Of a DNA stretch of 35,750 bases, positions 1-8,654 are shown one piece after another. Under the pieces are notes generated by a model. That model searched no databases and had not been told where the DNA came from. It saw nothing but the letters and a program-made list of their open reading frames with translations. Where the stretch lies: contig CALEMF010000033.1 in assembly GCA_937911505.1 (NCBI GenBank), positions 1 to 35,750 on the forward strand, written 5' to 3'. Source of the DNA: an uncultured Cytophagales bacterium (GTDB lineage: Bacteria; Bacteroidota; Bacteroidia; Cytophagales; Thermonemataceae). A program made the translations under genes and the position numbers. Position 1 is the stretch's first letter. Each line of letters starts with the position of its first letter.

Positions 1-159
1 GCTTATACCATCTTTAGATTCTTAAATCTATAACTAGCAACTTGGATTAATTAATTGTATTCTTCCAAAATTTATTGAAGCAAAAGGATTATTTAAAGCC
101 ACTAATTAAGCAGTTATACTATTTTATTTGGATTCTTTTTTATGTCATTTAGTAGGATA

Positions 160-513
160 TTAAGCGTCAATTTGAAAATCGACTAGTTCAAACTGCCTAT
201 TAAAATTCAAAAGGATCATTTTTTGACTACTAGGCTGTTGAAATAATAGCTCAAAACAGTGGTGGAGTTCTATACTGACTGCTAGTAAGGCTGGTGCTGG
301 TGACTCGTCGAGTTTATCAGAGCAGAATGCTTGTATTTTTTGCTTATTTCGGCGTAGCCATTGGTAAATAGCTAGTAATCTCTCGTGAAGTTCGTATAAT
401 GGAAGCGATACTTCTCTTGGAATAAATACTTGTAAATCTCCCATTTCTAGAGAAATATCCATTTCGTGCCATTGAAAGTCTGCATTGTAGTAAAACCGTT
501 TGTAGTACTTCAT
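160..513 (-). CDS. Hypothetical protein, 117 aa
   Basis: I do not recognise a family. The product is a soluble protein with no signal peptide or membrane segment. It has a beta-rich N-terminus, a central helical stretch with a WLRRNKQK basic patch, and a hydrophobic C-terminal half. It is the last gene of a three-gene minus-strand operon. Its ATG overlaps the stop codon of the upstream DUF3817 gene by one base (TAATG), which suggests translational coupling. The real function is unknown; the reading frame is supported by this overlap and by operon position. Confidence 0.7.
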   Translation of the reverse strand: MKYYKRFYYNADFQWHEMDISLEMGDLQVFIPREVSLPLYELHERLLAIYQWLRRNKQKIQAFCSDKLDESPAPALLAVSIELHHCFELLFQQPSSQKMILLNFNRQFELVDFQIDA

Positions 514-791
514 TATTCCTGCTCTTTAAAAAGTTTTTTATCTGCCCAAAAAGTACCGAAAGGGATTATCGAGGCTAGTAATGCCCATAACATTTTCTTC
601 CTTGGCCAGCCTTGTTCTATTTTTGCTGAGATTACATAAAATACATACATCACGAAGAGCAGCCCGTGCACCATCCCAACGATTTTATTGGGTGTGGGTG
701 TGTTAAAGAAGTATTTGAGCGGCATGGCAATTCCCAATAGTACTAGAAAAGAGATGCCCTCTAGGTAAGCAATAATTCTTAATGCTTTCAT
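513..791 (-). CDS. DUF3817-family small membrane protein
   Basis: A 92-residue integral membrane protein with about three hydrophobic segments (roughly residues 8-25, 38-57 and 68-83). The opening RIIAYLEGISFLVLLGIAMP, the P-N-K-I-V-G-M-V-H-G-L-L-F turn and the C-terminal W(A)DKK match the DUF3817 pattern as I know it. The family is widespread in bacteria and its biochemical role is not established. The gene lies 17 bp downstream of another small membrane protein gene and overlaps the next gene by one base, so the three are very probably one transcript. Confidence 0.8.
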   Translation of the reverse strand: MKALRIIAYLEGISFLVLLGIAMPLKYFFNTPTPNKIVGMVHGLLFVMYVFYVISAKIEQGWPRKKMLWALLASIIPFGTFWADKKLFKEQE

Positions 792-808
792 AGCTGTTTA
801 CACTGTTT

Positions 809-1249
809 TTAGAAAGTTCTCAATAGAGGTCTGAACCAAGGGATCGCCAATAGAATGAGTAGTAAGGCAACGCTGTAGTAAAGCAGTGTTGTCTTAAATT
901 TATGCATGTCTTTAGTTTTCTTCTTTGCCAAAGCGCCGCCAACCGTCATGATCACTACGGCGACAAACATCATCAATAGATGATAGATGGCAAAGAAAAG
1001 CACTTGTGTTGGGCCTGTACCATTTTTCAGAAATAGCTGTATGAGTGGGCTTAAGCCAAAATACAAGATAAAGCCTACTAGAAGTTGTGTGTGACTTATC
1101 GCATTGGTAAAAATACGTATCAGTTGATCACTTTTTGAATAAGCTCTTTTTCGGAGGTAGCCGTGTAGGCTGGTGATAATCGTACCGATCAAGCTTAGTA
1201 AGAGGAGCCATCGCAGTATTGAATGAAGTGTTAAGAAAGTTATATACAT
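809..1249 (-). CDS. Four-helix membrane protein, cytochrome b-like
   Basis: This 146-residue protein has four predicted transmembrane helices. Histidines lie in or near them: H9, where the protein opens as a LTLHSILRW segment, H53 in the SHTQLLVGF helix, and H90 in AIYHLLMMF. Short Bacteroidota proteins of this shape are commonly annotated as cytochrome b-like, but I see no complete heme-ligand arrangement that proves heme binding. It is the first gene of the operon running to position 160, and a good Bacteroidota -7 element lies just upstream. The function remains open. Confidence 0.75.
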   Translation of the reverse strand: MYITFLTLHSILRWLLLLSLIGTIITSLHGYLRKRAYSKSDQLIRIFTNAISHTQLLVGFILYFGLSPLIQLFLKNGTGPTQVLFFAIYHLLMMFVAVVIMTVGGALAKKKTKDMHKFKTTLLYYSVALLLILLAIPWFRPLLRTF

Positions 1250-1265
1250 CTTCTACTTTTTTATA

Positions 1266-1292
1266 CAAAAGTAGGGAGTAAATTGCCTTCAA
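1266..1292 (-). promoter_or_regulatory. Candidate promoter of the small membrane-protein operon
   Basis: On the minus strand TACTTTTG (1273-1266) matches the Bacteroidota -7 element TANNTTTG. A TTG lies at 1292-1290. The spacer is 16 bp, a little shorter than the usual 17-20, so the -33 assignment is uncertain. It sits 17 bp upstream of the ATG at 1249 and downstream of the AraC-type gene, which would let the membrane-protein operon be expressed separately from that regulator. Confidence 0.45.
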
Positions 1293-1309
1293 CACTAGTA
1301 CTTTTCGGG

Positions 1310-2221
1310 CTACAATTCGGACTTTTCAATCATTTTTCGGTATTGAGTTGGAGCAACACCTGTTTTTTTCTTAAAAAAACGTCCAAAATAGCTTTGATCG
1401 CCTTTCCCAAGGCTATAGGCAATCTCTGCAATGCTGTAGTTTGTTTGTGCGAGGAGTACTTTACTTTCTAAGATAAGCATTTCATTGATCCAGTCGGAAG
1501 CCGTCTTACCTGTGATGCTTTTCACGCATTTGTTAAGATGATTAGCGGTAATATGAAGTAGCGCAGCATAGTCTTGCACGGTAATCTTCTCTGGTACATG
1601 CTGCTGAATAAGCTTTTTGAATTTTTCAACAACAACCGCTTTTCTATCACCTGTTTGTATTTCATTGTGCGGTACCCATCGGCTAAGCTCGATAAAGAAC
1701 GTAAGCAGGTAAGATTGTATTAGTTGTAATTGATTCTTCTGGGGATGGTAGAATTCTTCCTCTATGCGCTCTAGTAGATAAATCATTTTGGGTAGCTCCT
1801 TTTCAGGTATTTCTACAATGGGAGAACCTCCTACTTCGAACAAGGGTAATGACCGAAGAAAGGTATACTGATTTAAATCTAAAATGGTGGTATTAAAATG
1901 ACAAGCAAAGCCCGTTACATGTTTGGGAATGGGAGCGGCGTAGGTAATTTGATGTGCGGGGATGAAACACAGTTGATTTTCTTTGACGCTGTACTCTACC
2001 ACTCCTTTAGCTCTTTGAAAAGCGCCCTTAGTGATGAAAAAAAAATCCTGAAAAGTCTTTCTATGTGGAGGAAGCCTTACCTTAGTCAGATGTCGTATAT
2101 TCTCCAATCGTAAAATTCCGAACGTATCAAAGGTTTGGGAGGTATGCTCTTTCCAGAATACAGTCGGTTCACTGAAACGGTCTACGAGCTGCGTTGGATT
2201 AAAGGTAGGGATTTGAGTCAT
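1310..2221 (-). CDS. AraC-family transcriptional regulator
   Basis: The product (303 aa from this ATG) has an N-terminal cupin-like sensor half (about residues 20-170) and a C-terminal pair of helix-turn-helix motifs (about 200-300). The second HTH region shows the family signature around SIAEIAYSLGKGDQSYFGRF followed by a K-x-x-G-x-x-P-x-x-Y-R motif. Such proteins activate or repress nearby genes in response to a small ligand; the ligand is not evident. I chose the ATG at 2221 over a GTG at 2248: the GTG would overlap ispG, whereas the ATG begins 8 bp after the ispG stop. It is therefore probably co-transcribed downstream of ispG. The small membrane-protein operon next downstream is a possible target. 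Confidence 0.9.
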   Translation of the reverse strand: MTQIPTFNPTQLVDRFSEPTVFWKEHTSQTFDTFGILRLENIRHLTKVRLPPHRKTFQDFFFITKGAFQRAKGVVEYSVKENQLCFIPAHQITYAAPIPKHVTGFACHFNTTILDLNQYTFLRSLPLFEVGGSPIVEIPEKELPKMIYLLERIEEEFYHPQKNQLQLIQSYLLTFFIELSRWVPHNEIQTGDRKAVVVEKFKKLIQQHVPEKITVQDYAALLHITANHLNKCVKSITGKTASDWINEMLILESKVLLAQTNYSIAEIAYSLGKGDQSYFGRFFKKKTGVAPTQYRKMIEKSEL

Positions 2222-2229
2222 TTTGTCTT

Positions 2230-4203
2230 TTAAGAAACCTCTATCCACTTACCATCCTCTTTGATGAGTTCGATGAGTTCATCTACGGCATTCTCGGCTT
2301 CTACTGCTCGTTTTACGATTTCTTTATTACGATAAAGGGTGATTTTTCCTTTCCCAGAACCTACGTAGCCATAGTCTGCATCGGCCATCTCACCGGGGCC
2401 ATTCACGATACATCCCATGATCGCTATTTTTACGCCTTTCAAATGATCGGTACGTTCGCGAATCATCGCAGTAGTTTCTTGTAGATCAAAGAGCGTACGC
2501 CCACAAGAAGGACAAGAAATGTATTCTGTCTTGGTGATGCGTGTGCGAGAGGCCTGTAAAATACCAAAGGCTACAGAGTTAGCTAGTTTAATGGCGTCTT
2601 CAGCAGGGATTGCCTCGTTGGTATGGGTCAGCCATATGCCTTCCCCTAAGCCATCTACCAATAAGCCCCCTAAATCGGTAGCCGCGTAAAGCTGGAAGTT
2701 TTCTGCACTCACTTGGGTGTACTTGCGCTGTACGATCACAGGTGCTTTTATGGCTGCTTGTAGTAGTTTCACAAAAGCTCGCCTCAGCGAAGCCATGGCG
2801 TGGGCATTGGTGGTGTACAATACCAGTACTGTATTGTTAGTATTGCCTAGCTGTGTAAGTAAAGCTTCTGATAATTCGTCAGTAGCAAGATGCAGGAATA
2901 CCAAATCACTTTCAATGGTCACCTTGGTATACTGCTCGACTGTCACCAGTGGGAAAACGTTTGCTTTCTCTGTCGTTGCTTGCCAAGTAGTATAGTTTTG
3001 TATGACTTTCAAGCCGTTGGGCATCATAAAAGGCGTAGGCTGATCACCTAAGTAAATAAAATCAGCGCCCAAGTCATTCATCGCCCACTTATCAGTAGCA
3101 GGTAAGTAGAAATGACCTATGGCCTTTAAGTCTTCCATTTGTAAAGAAGAAAACTGGCTGTAGTCTGCTATCACCCGTGGTACATTATTGCCACCTAGTT
3201 GGCGTACTGCTTGCGTAGGTCGTTTATTGTATTCGTAAGGATGGATAGGATACGCTTCAAAAGAGAGATCGGGGATAGGTGTTTGCTCTTCTACACGTGT
3301 TATATAGCGATTTACCAAGGCCTTCGCCACGGGAATCTCAAACTCAGGATCTTCGGTGAGGGACACCCGAATGGTATCGCCTAGCCCATCTTCTAGTAAT
3401 GTACCAATTCCCATAGACGACTTAATGCGTCCGTCTTCTCCATCGCCTGCTTCCGTTACGCCTAGATGAAGCGGATAAGGCTTTAAGCGCTCCTCTTCCA
3501 TACGCTGTACTAGCAAACGATAGGCTTGTACCATCACCTGCGGATTACTCGACTTCATCGAAAGCACAATGTTGTAAAAGCCTTCGTCTTCTGCAATGCG
3601 TAAAAATTCTAATGCTGACTCTACCATACCGGTAGGATTATCGCCATAACGGCTCATAATCCGATCTGAAAGCGAACCGTGGTTGGTTCCAATACGCATA
3701 GCGGTCCCATACTCTTTACAAATGCGGATGAGGGGTACAAACTTCTCTCTGATGCGTTCCAGCTCAGCTTGGTAAGTAGCTTCTGTGTATTCTATTACTT
3801 CAAAGCGCTTTCTATCTGCATAATTTCCAGGATTGATCCTTACTTTTTCTACAATACGAGCGGCTAGTTCTGCGGCATTAGGCGTAAAATGAATATCAGC
3901 AATTAAGGGTACTTCAAAACCCTTTTTCTTTAGTACTTCTTTAATTTGCCTCAGGTTCTCAGCTTCTTTTATACTGGGAGCGGTGATTCTAATATACTCA
4001 CTACCTGCTTCTATCAAGCGAATACACTCCGCTACCGTCTTCTCTGTATCCATGGTATCGGCAGTAGTCATAGATTGTACCCGAATAGGATTGTTACCTC
4101 CCAGCGCAATGCCTCCGATGTCGACTTCGATCGTTTTACGTCTTTGATAGCTTGTGAGAGAAGGACAGTATTGCCAATGTATTTTGCTGATTACCGGATT
4201 CAT
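2230..4203 (-). CDS. ispG: 4-hydroxy-3-methylbut-2-enyl diphosphate synthase (long form)
   Basis: IspG (GcpE) converts methylerythritol cyclodiphosphate to HMBPP, the penultimate step of the MEP isoprenoid pathway, using a [4Fe-4S] cluster. The N-terminal TIM-barrel half is clear (VQSMTTADTMDT near residue 43; the ADIHFTPNAA and KVRINPGNY motifs follow). The C-terminal Fe-S domain has the three cluster cysteines at about C564 and C567 (CPSCGRTLF) and C598 (GCIVNGPGE). At 657 aa it is the long form known from Bacteroidota, chlamydiae and plants, with a large insertion (about 280-530) between the two domains, rather than the ~370-aa E. coli form. A -7-like TATCTTTG lies at 4240-4233 but has no good -33 partner. 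The AraC-type gene follows 8 bp downstream. Confidence 0.97.
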   Translation of the reverse strand: MNPVISKIHWQYCPSLTSYQRRKTIEVDIGGIALGGNNPIRVQSMTTADTMDTEKTVAECIRLIEAGSEYIRITAPSIKEAENLRQIKEVLKKKGFEVPLIADIHFTPNAAELAARIVEKVRINPGNYADRKRFEVIEYTEATYQAELERIREKFVPLIRICKEYGTAMRIGTNHGSLSDRIMSRYGDNPTGMVESALEFLRIAEDEGFYNIVLSMKSSNPQVMVQAYRLLVQRMEEERLKPYPLHLGVTEAGDGEDGRIKSSMGIGTLLEDGLGDTIRVSLTEDPEFEIPVAKALVNRYITRVEEQTPIPDLSFEAYPIHPYEYNKRPTQAVRQLGGNNVPRVIADYSQFSSLQMEDLKAIGHFYLPATDKWAMNDLGADFIYLGDQPTPFMMPNGLKVIQNYTTWQATTEKANVFPLVTVEQYTKVTIESDLVFLHLATDELSEALLTQLGNTNNTVLVLYTTNAHAMASLRRAFVKLLQAAIKAPVIVQRKYTQVSAENFQLYAATDLGGLLVDGLGEGIWLTHTNEAIPAEDAIKLANSVAFGILQASRTRITKTEYISCPSCGRTLFDLQETTAMIRERTDHLKGVKIAIMGCIVNGPGEMADADYGYVGSGKGKITLYRNKEIVKRAVEAENAVDELIELIKEDGKWIEVS

Positions 4204-4341
4204 GGATAAAAAATAATTTTATTGTTTAACCACAAAGATAGTGAATTTGTTAAGAGTTCTGTAGTGGTAAAAATGGCAAGAAGCCACTACTACGCAGAAG
4301 TATAATTACTTTACTAATTGAATGAATAATACTGAGTTAGC

Positions 4342-4372
4342 TTGTACAGAGGATAATTTTTTCTTATCTTTG
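4342..4372 (+). promoter_or_regulatory. Bacteroidota-type promoter of the str operon
   Basis: TTG at 4342-4344 and TATCTTTG at 4365-4372, separated by 20 bp, match the Bacteroidota housekeeping consensus TTG-N19/20-TANNTTTG. This is about 50 bp upstream of the rpsL ATG, leaving a leader of roughly 45 nt. It fits a strong ribosomal-protein promoter and gives the clearest phylum signal in the intergenic DNA. Confidence 0.8.
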
Positions 4373-4423
4373 CAGTTCAAATTTTGAAGGTAGTTCATTA
4401 AAATTATTAAAAAAATTCGTTAA

Positions 4424-4807
4424 ATGCCTACAATACAACAACTAATAAGGAAAGGGAGAACCAATAAGGCGTACAAATCCAAGTCGCCTGCTTTGGACTC
4501 TTGTCCTCAAAAAAGGGGTGTATGTACGAAAGTGTATACTACTACCCCTAAGAAACCGAACTCTGCGATGCGTAAAGTAGCCAAAGTTCGCTTATCCAAT
4601 CAAATAGAGGTGATTGCCTACATCCCTGGTGAAGGACATAACCTCCAAGAGCACTCCATTGTACTGGTAAGGGGAGGTCGTGTAAAAGATTTACCTGGGG
4701 TGCGTTATCACATTGTGAGAGGTGCTTTTGATACTGCTGGTGTGGCAGACAGAAGACAACGCCGCTCTAAATACGGCGCGAAACGTCCTAAAGGAGATAA
4801 AAAGTAA
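4424..4807 (+). CDS. rpsL: 30S ribosomal protein S12
   Basis: S12 lies at the decoding centre of the 30S subunit and takes part in tRNA selection. At 127 aa it has normal length. The conserved loop [18 protein letters not shown] and the [11 protein letters not shown] segment, which includes the lysine and proline positions where streptomycin-resistance mutations fall in other bacteria, are intact and look wild type. It is the first gene of rpsL-rpsG-fusA-rpsJ, preceded by a strong promoter. There is no Shine-Dalgarno sequence; the start is preceded by an A/T-rich leader, as is normal in this phylum. Confidence 0.98.
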   Translation: MPTIQQLIRKGRTNKAYKSKSPALDSCPQKRGVCTKVYTTTPKKPNSAMRKVAKVRLSNQIEVIAYIPGEGHNLQEHSIVLVRGGRVKDLPGVRYHIVRGAFDTAGVADRRQRRSKYGAKRPKGDKK

Positions 4808-4889
4808 ATATAATCATTCGTGAAGAGAACAGTCGGTCTAGCCTAATAAAATAACGTGTTTGCCCGATTGAGTAACAAAATATAAAACC

Positions 4890-5357
4890 ATGAGAAAAGG
4901 AAGACCCGCAAAAAGATATGTCCTACCTGACCCGAAGTATAAAGATACTTTGGTAACAAAATTTGTAAATAGCTTGATGTATGACGGCAAAAAAGGGATT
5001 GCCTACAACATCTTTTATCAAGCACTTGATCTAGTAGCTGAAAAGACCAACGAAGATGGATTGGAAACTTGGAAAAAGGCATTGAACAATGTAATGCCTG
5101 GGGCAGAGGTAAGAAGTCGCCGTGTAGGAGGTGCTACGTTTCAAGTACCTACTGAAGTGCGCCCTGATAGGAAAATTTCTTTAGGCATTAAATGGCTGAT
5201 TCGCTTTGCGCGTGCACGAGGAGAGAAATCAATGGTAGAAAGACTTGCCAATGAGATTATCGCTGCCTCCAAAGGTGAAGGCGCTGCCGTGAAGAAGAAG
5301 GATGATACACACAGAATGGCTGAGGCCAACAAAGCTTTCTCGCATTTCAGATTCTAA
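4890..5357 (+). CDS. rpsG: 30S ribosomal protein S7
   Basis: S7 nucleates assembly of the 30S head and binds the 3' domain of 16S rRNA near the E site. The 155-aa product begins MRKGRPAKR and carries the [11 protein letters not shown] beta-hairpin and the [15 protein letters not shown] helix typical of S7, with a final KAFSHFRF. It lies 82 bp downstream of rpsL in the same operon. Nothing is unusual in length or residues. Confidence 0.98.
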   Translation: MRKGRPAKRYVLPDPKYKDTLVTKFVNSLMYDGKKGIAYNIFYQALDLVAEKTNEDGLETWKKALNNVMPGAEVRSRRVGGATFQVPTEVRPDRKISLGIKWLIRFARARGEKSMVERLANEIIAASKGEGAAVKKKDDTHRMAEANKAFSHFRF

Positions 5358-5413
5358 ATTTATTTATCATAATTGTACAAACATTCTTTATATAACTCTA
5401 ATTTCTCAACAAA

Positions 5414-7543
5414 ATGGCAACTGACTTAAAGCTTCTCAGGAACATAGGGATTTCTGCGCACATTGATGCTGGTAAAACTACCACCACGGAGCGTATCTTA
5501 TACTATACCGGTAAGACACACAAGATCGGTGAGGTACACGAAGGGGCAGCCACTATGGACTGGATGGAGCAAGAGCAAGAAAGAGGTATTACTATTACTT
5601 CTGCTGCTACCAATACTAATTGGAACTACCCTACCACACAAGGTGAACCTAATGATCAAACCGATACCTATACAATCAATATTATTGATACACCTGGTCA
5701 CGTTGATTTCACTGTAGAGGTAGAGCGCTCTTTACGTGTGTTGGACGGTGCCATTGCACTTTTTTGTTCTGTTTCTGGGGTAGAACCACAGTCAGAGACA
5801 GTGTGGAGACAAATGGATAAGTACAGCGTACCACGTATTTGTTTTGTAAATAAGATGGACAGAGCTGGCGCTGATTTCTTTAAGGCAGTAACAGAAATTA
5901 AAGAGAAACTTGGTGGAAAGCCTGTTCCTGTTCAAGTGCCGATAGGTGCAGAAGATAACTTTAAAGGCGTAGTAGACCTTATTACAAACGAGGCGATTGT
6001 ATGGAATGAAGAAGACGAAGGAAAAACGTACAAAGTAATCGATATTCCTGAAGACATCCAGGAAGAAGTAGAGAAATGGAGACAAGAGTTGGTAGAAAGT
6101 GTAGCAGAATATGATGATGCTTTGTTAGAGAAATTCTTTGAAGACCCTAACTCTATTACTGCTGACGAAATGCGCGAAGCCATTCGTAAAGCCGTTATTG
6201 ATATGTCGTTCCAGCCCGTAATGTGCGGTTCTGCTTTTAAAAATAAGGGTGTACAAGCTTTATTGAATGCGGTATGTGCTTTCTTGCCTTCTCCACTTGA
6301 TCTTCCTCCTGTAGAAGGAAAAGATCCTGATGATGAAGAGAAGACTTTAATACGCAAGCCTGATGTCAATGAGCCTTTTTCAGCCTTGGCATTTAAGATT
6401 GCTACTGATCCTTTTGTAGGTCGTCTTTGTTTCTTTCGCGTTTACTCTGGTAAACTAGATGCGGGTTCTTACGTACTCAATATGCGTACAGGTAAGAAAG
6501 AGCGTATCTCTCGCCTGATGCAAATGCACTCCAATAAGCAAAATCCTATCCCTAAGGTAGAAGCAGGTGACATTTGTGCGGGTGTTGGCTTTAAGGATAT
6601 CAAAACAGGCGACACCTTGGTAGAAGAGAAAAGTCCTATTGTTTTAGAAGCCATGACTTTCCCTGAGCCTGTTATCGGCTACGCAATTGAGCCTAAAACG
6701 CAAGCAGATGTTGATAAAATGGGGATGGCCATCGCTAAATTGATCGAGGAAGACCCTACGCTACGGGTACAAACCGATGAAGAAACGGGTCAGACGATCA
6801 TCAGAGGAATGGGTGAGCTTCACCTAGACATCATTATGGATCGTATGAAGCGGGAATTTAAAGTAGAGGTGAACCAAGGAGCTCCTCAAGTAGCCTACAA
6901 GGAAGCCCTTACAGCTACTATTGAACATAAAGAAGTATACAAGAAACAAACAGGTGGTAAAGGTAAGTTTGCTGACATCGTGTTTGAGATTGGCCCAAGA
7001 GAAGATGGAAAAGCAGGGCTAGAGTTTGAAAACGGCATTGTAGGAGGCGCTATTCCTAGAGAATTTATTCCTTCTGTACAGAAAGGTTTTGAAAACTCTA
7101 TGAAGAACGGCCCTCTAGCAGGCTATCCTGTAGATTCAATGCGAGTACGCCTCTTCCACGGCTCGTTCCACCCTGTAGACTCGGATGCCTTCTCTTTTGA
7201 GATGGCGGCTTCTATTGGTTTCAAAGAGTCTGCAAGAAAAGCAGGTGCTAAATTAATGGAGCCTATTATGGCAGTAGAAATTGTAACACCCGATGAGTTT
7301 ACAGGCCCTATTACTGGTGACTTGAACCGTCGTAGAGGTATTATGAAAGGAATGGACGCGAAAGGTACCGCACAGGTAATCAAAGCTGATGTGCCTCTTT
7401 CTGAGCTATTCGGCTACGTAACCGCCCTTCGTACTATTTCTTCTGGACGTGCCTCTGCTTCTCTTACTTTTTCTCATTATGACTTTGTTCCTCAGAACAT
7501 TGCCGAGAAAGTGCTAGAAGAAGTAAAAGGTGCAAAAGTATAG
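5414..7543 (+). CDS. fusA: Translation elongation factor G
   Basis: EF-G is the GTPase that drives tRNA-mRNA translocation and, with RRF, ribosome recycling. The G domain shows G1 [12 protein letters not shown] (from about residue 15), G3 [15 protein letters not shown] and G4 [10 protein letters not shown]. Domain II ([20 protein letters not shown]), domain III ([17 protein letters not shown]) and domains IV-V ([15 protein letters not shown]; a final SFSHYD-type end, here [10 protein letters not shown]) follow. The 709-aa length is standard. It is third in the str operon, 56 bp after rpsG. The G-domain insertion ([12 protein letters not shown], about residues 75-86) is a usual variable loop. 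Confidence 0.98.
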   Translation: MATDLKLLRNIGISAHIDAGKTTTTERILYYTGKTHKIGEVHEGAATMDWMEQEQERGITITSAATNTNWNYPTTQGEPNDQTDTYTINIIDTPGHVDFTVEVERSLRVLDGAIALFCSVSGVEPQSETVWRQMDKYSVPRICFVNKMDRAGADFFKAVTEIKEKLGGKPVPVQVPIGAEDNFKGVVDLITNEAIVWNEEDEGKTYKVIDIPEDIQEEVEKWRQELVESVAEYDDALLEKFFEDPNSITADEMREAIRKAVIDMSFQPVMCGSAFKNKGVQALLNAVCAFLPSPLDLPPVEGKDPDDEEKTLIRKPDVNEPFSALAFKIATDPFVGRLCFFRVYSGKLDAGSYVLNMRTGKKERISRLMQMHSNKQNPIPKVEAGDICAGVGFKDIKTGDTLVEEKSPIVLEAMTFPEPVIGYAIEPKTQADVDKMGMAIAKLIEEDPTLRVQTDEETGQTIIRGMGELHLDIIMDRMKREFKVEVNQGAPQVAYKEALTATIEHKEVYKKQTGGKGKFADIVFEIGPREDGKAGLEFENGIVGGAIPREFIPSVQKGFENSMKNGPLAGYPVDSMRVRLFHGSFHPVDSDAFSFEMAASIGFKESARKAGAKLMEPIMAVEIVTPDEFTGPITGDLNRRRGIMKGMDAKGTAQVIKADVPLSELFGYVTALRTISSGRASASLTFSHYDFVPQNIAEKVLEEVKGAKV

Positions 7544-7557
7544 TTATTTCAAGAGAT

Positions 7558-7581
7558 AGCCAGCCTGTATACAGGTTGGCT
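7558..7581 (+). terminator. Hairpin after fusA, possible attenuator
   Basis: The sequence is almost self-complementary: 7559-7569 pairs with 7570-7580 with one G-T wobble, giving a tight hairpin of about nine pairs around a TATA turn. It starts 15 bp after the fusA stop and is followed by TCTTTATAC, a weak T tract. It may be a partial terminator, an attenuator or an RNA-processing site separating fusA from rpsJ expression. Confidence 0.45.
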
Positions 7582-7596
7582 TCTTTATACATCTTT

Positions 7597-7632
7597 ACCC
7601 AAGTTTGAATAAGTGACGCCTCAAATTTGGGT
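7597..7632 (+). promoter_or_regulatory. Second hairpin in the rpsJ leader
   Basis: ACCCAAGTTTGA (7597-7608) pairs with TCAAATTTGGGT (7621-7632) over 12 positions with one G-T wobble, closing a 12-nt loop. It lies 28 bp before the rpsJ ATG and is followed by TATTTTAAAC. Two hairpins in a 117-bp interval suggest control of rpsJ at the RNA level. No factor can be named from the sequence. Confidence 0.4.
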
Positions 7633-7660
7633 TATTTTAAACATAAAAGCGTTTATTTTA

Positions 7661-7963
7661 ATGAGTCAAAAAATCAGAATTAAACTGAAATCTTACGATC
7701 ACAATCTCGTGGATAAGTCTGCTGAGAAAATCGTAAAAGCGGTAAAAGAAAATGCAGTAGTGAGTGGGCCTATCCCCCTTCCTACCAAAAAAGAAATCTT
7801 TACCGTACTTCGTTCCCCTCACGTGTACAAGAAGTCGAGAGAGCAGTTTCAACTTTGTACCTACAAGAGACTGATCGATATTTACTCGACTAGTCCTAAA
7901 ACAGTAGATGCCCTGATGAAATTAGAACTTCCTAGTGGCGTTGATGTAGAAATTAAAGTATAA
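7661..7963 (+). CDS. rpsJ: 30S ribosomal protein S10
   Basis: S10 is a component of the 30S head and, with NusB, of transcription antitermination complexes. From the ATG at 7661 the product is 100 aa and starts [20 protein letters not shown], the canonical S10 opening. A GTG 48 bp upstream would add 16 residues with no counterpart in S10, so I rejected it. The [20 protein letters not shown] motif and the final SGVDVEIKV are typical. In most bacteria rplC follows; here a terminator follows at once, and rplC-rplD are not in the window. Confidence 0.97.
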   Translation: MSQKIRIKLKSYDHNLVDKSAEKIVKAVKENAVVSGPIPLPTKKEIFTVLRSPHVYKKSREQFQLCTYKRLIDIYSTSPKTVDALMKLELPSGVDVEIKV

Positions 7964-7985
7964 GCAAGTTTATTATTTATAGAAT

Positions 7986-8013
7986 AAAAAGGCTGCCTTC
8001 GGGCAGCCTTTTT
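7986..8013 (+). terminator. Strong intrinsic terminator of the str operon
   Basis: A perfect 12-bp stem (7986-7997 with 8002-8013) closed by a TTCG tetraloop ends in five Ts. It begins 22 bp after the rpsJ stop. Because the stem begins with As and ends with Ts it could also work in the opposite direction for the remnant genes that converge on it. Confidence 0.92.
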
Positions 8014-8103
8014 ACATGTGGTAGTATTCCACTCCTTTTTGCGTAAGTCAATGGTACAAAGGATATTTATCACGGAGATAACAAAACCTCTGCCTGAATC
8101 TCC

Positions 8104-8654
8104 TTACTTATTAAGTAGTTGTTGAATATTTCCTTCGGTATCTATTGTATCCATCTCCGTAATAGATAACCAAGATTGGATGGGCGTACCAGTAAAGTTG
8201 AAAGTAGGAATTTCCTCTAACGCAAAGTTTTGCTTTGTGCCTACCCAATGGTAGGTTTCAAAAGGTAAAATGTACTGATTTCCCTCCCATTGTTTCCAAG
8301 TAACTACTTCTGAACGAAGAAGGGTAACTGGATGAGTCGGGGCTTGCTCATTCAAGATACGACTTGTGGTTTGTACCACAGGAACTGTACGTCTCCCGTA
8401 TGTAGATTAACCGTATTAAGTCCATTGTCTACCTCGTCAGGTGAGAGCGCAAAAGTACTTAGTTAAGGGGTAGCCGTAGCGACATCAGCATTAGCTTGGG
8501 CCTGTAGCTCAGTAAAACTGCTTACCAGCAGCAGCATGAAGGTAGTTATTATAACAAGACATATCATATTAATTTGGCTATTTAACGTTTTTCTTAATGT
8601 GTTTTTGACTGCTGTTTTACTCGGGAAAGTTGGCTTTGTAAAGTCATCATTCAT
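8104..8654 (-). pseudogene. Broken secreted protein, probable RHS/YD-repeat remnant
   Basis: Three coding-like pieces join when one stop and one frameshift are bridged. Piece 1 (8654-8463) encodes a 63-aa N-terminus with a hydrophobic export segment ending TELQAQA. A TAA stop at 8463-8465 interrupts it, and the same frame continues as LSTFALSPDEVDNGLNTVNL and HTGDVQF to about 8383. There a one-base loss (or two-base gain) shifts to a second frame, which runs to 8104 and ends in GNIQQLLNK. The phrase E-V-D-N-G-x-N-T-V-N-L-x-T-G-D-V-x-F-P is, from memory, the start of the RHS/YD-repeat wall-protein region in Bacteroidota; W-x-x-I-T-E-x-D-x-x-x-x-E-G-N-I-x-Q looks like a later part of the same proteins. 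If so, most of the repeat region has been deleted. Its ATG overlaps the DUF4274 stop by 8 bp. Confidence 0.6.

Noticed and set aside
2222..2248. GTG start of the AraC-type gene overlapping ispG
   Set aside because: The ATG at 2221 gives a normal start just after the ispG stop.
7613..7660. Upstream GTG start adding 16 residues to S10
   Set aside because: S10 starts [11 protein letters not shown] in the family; the extension lies in a hairpin leader and has no counterpart.
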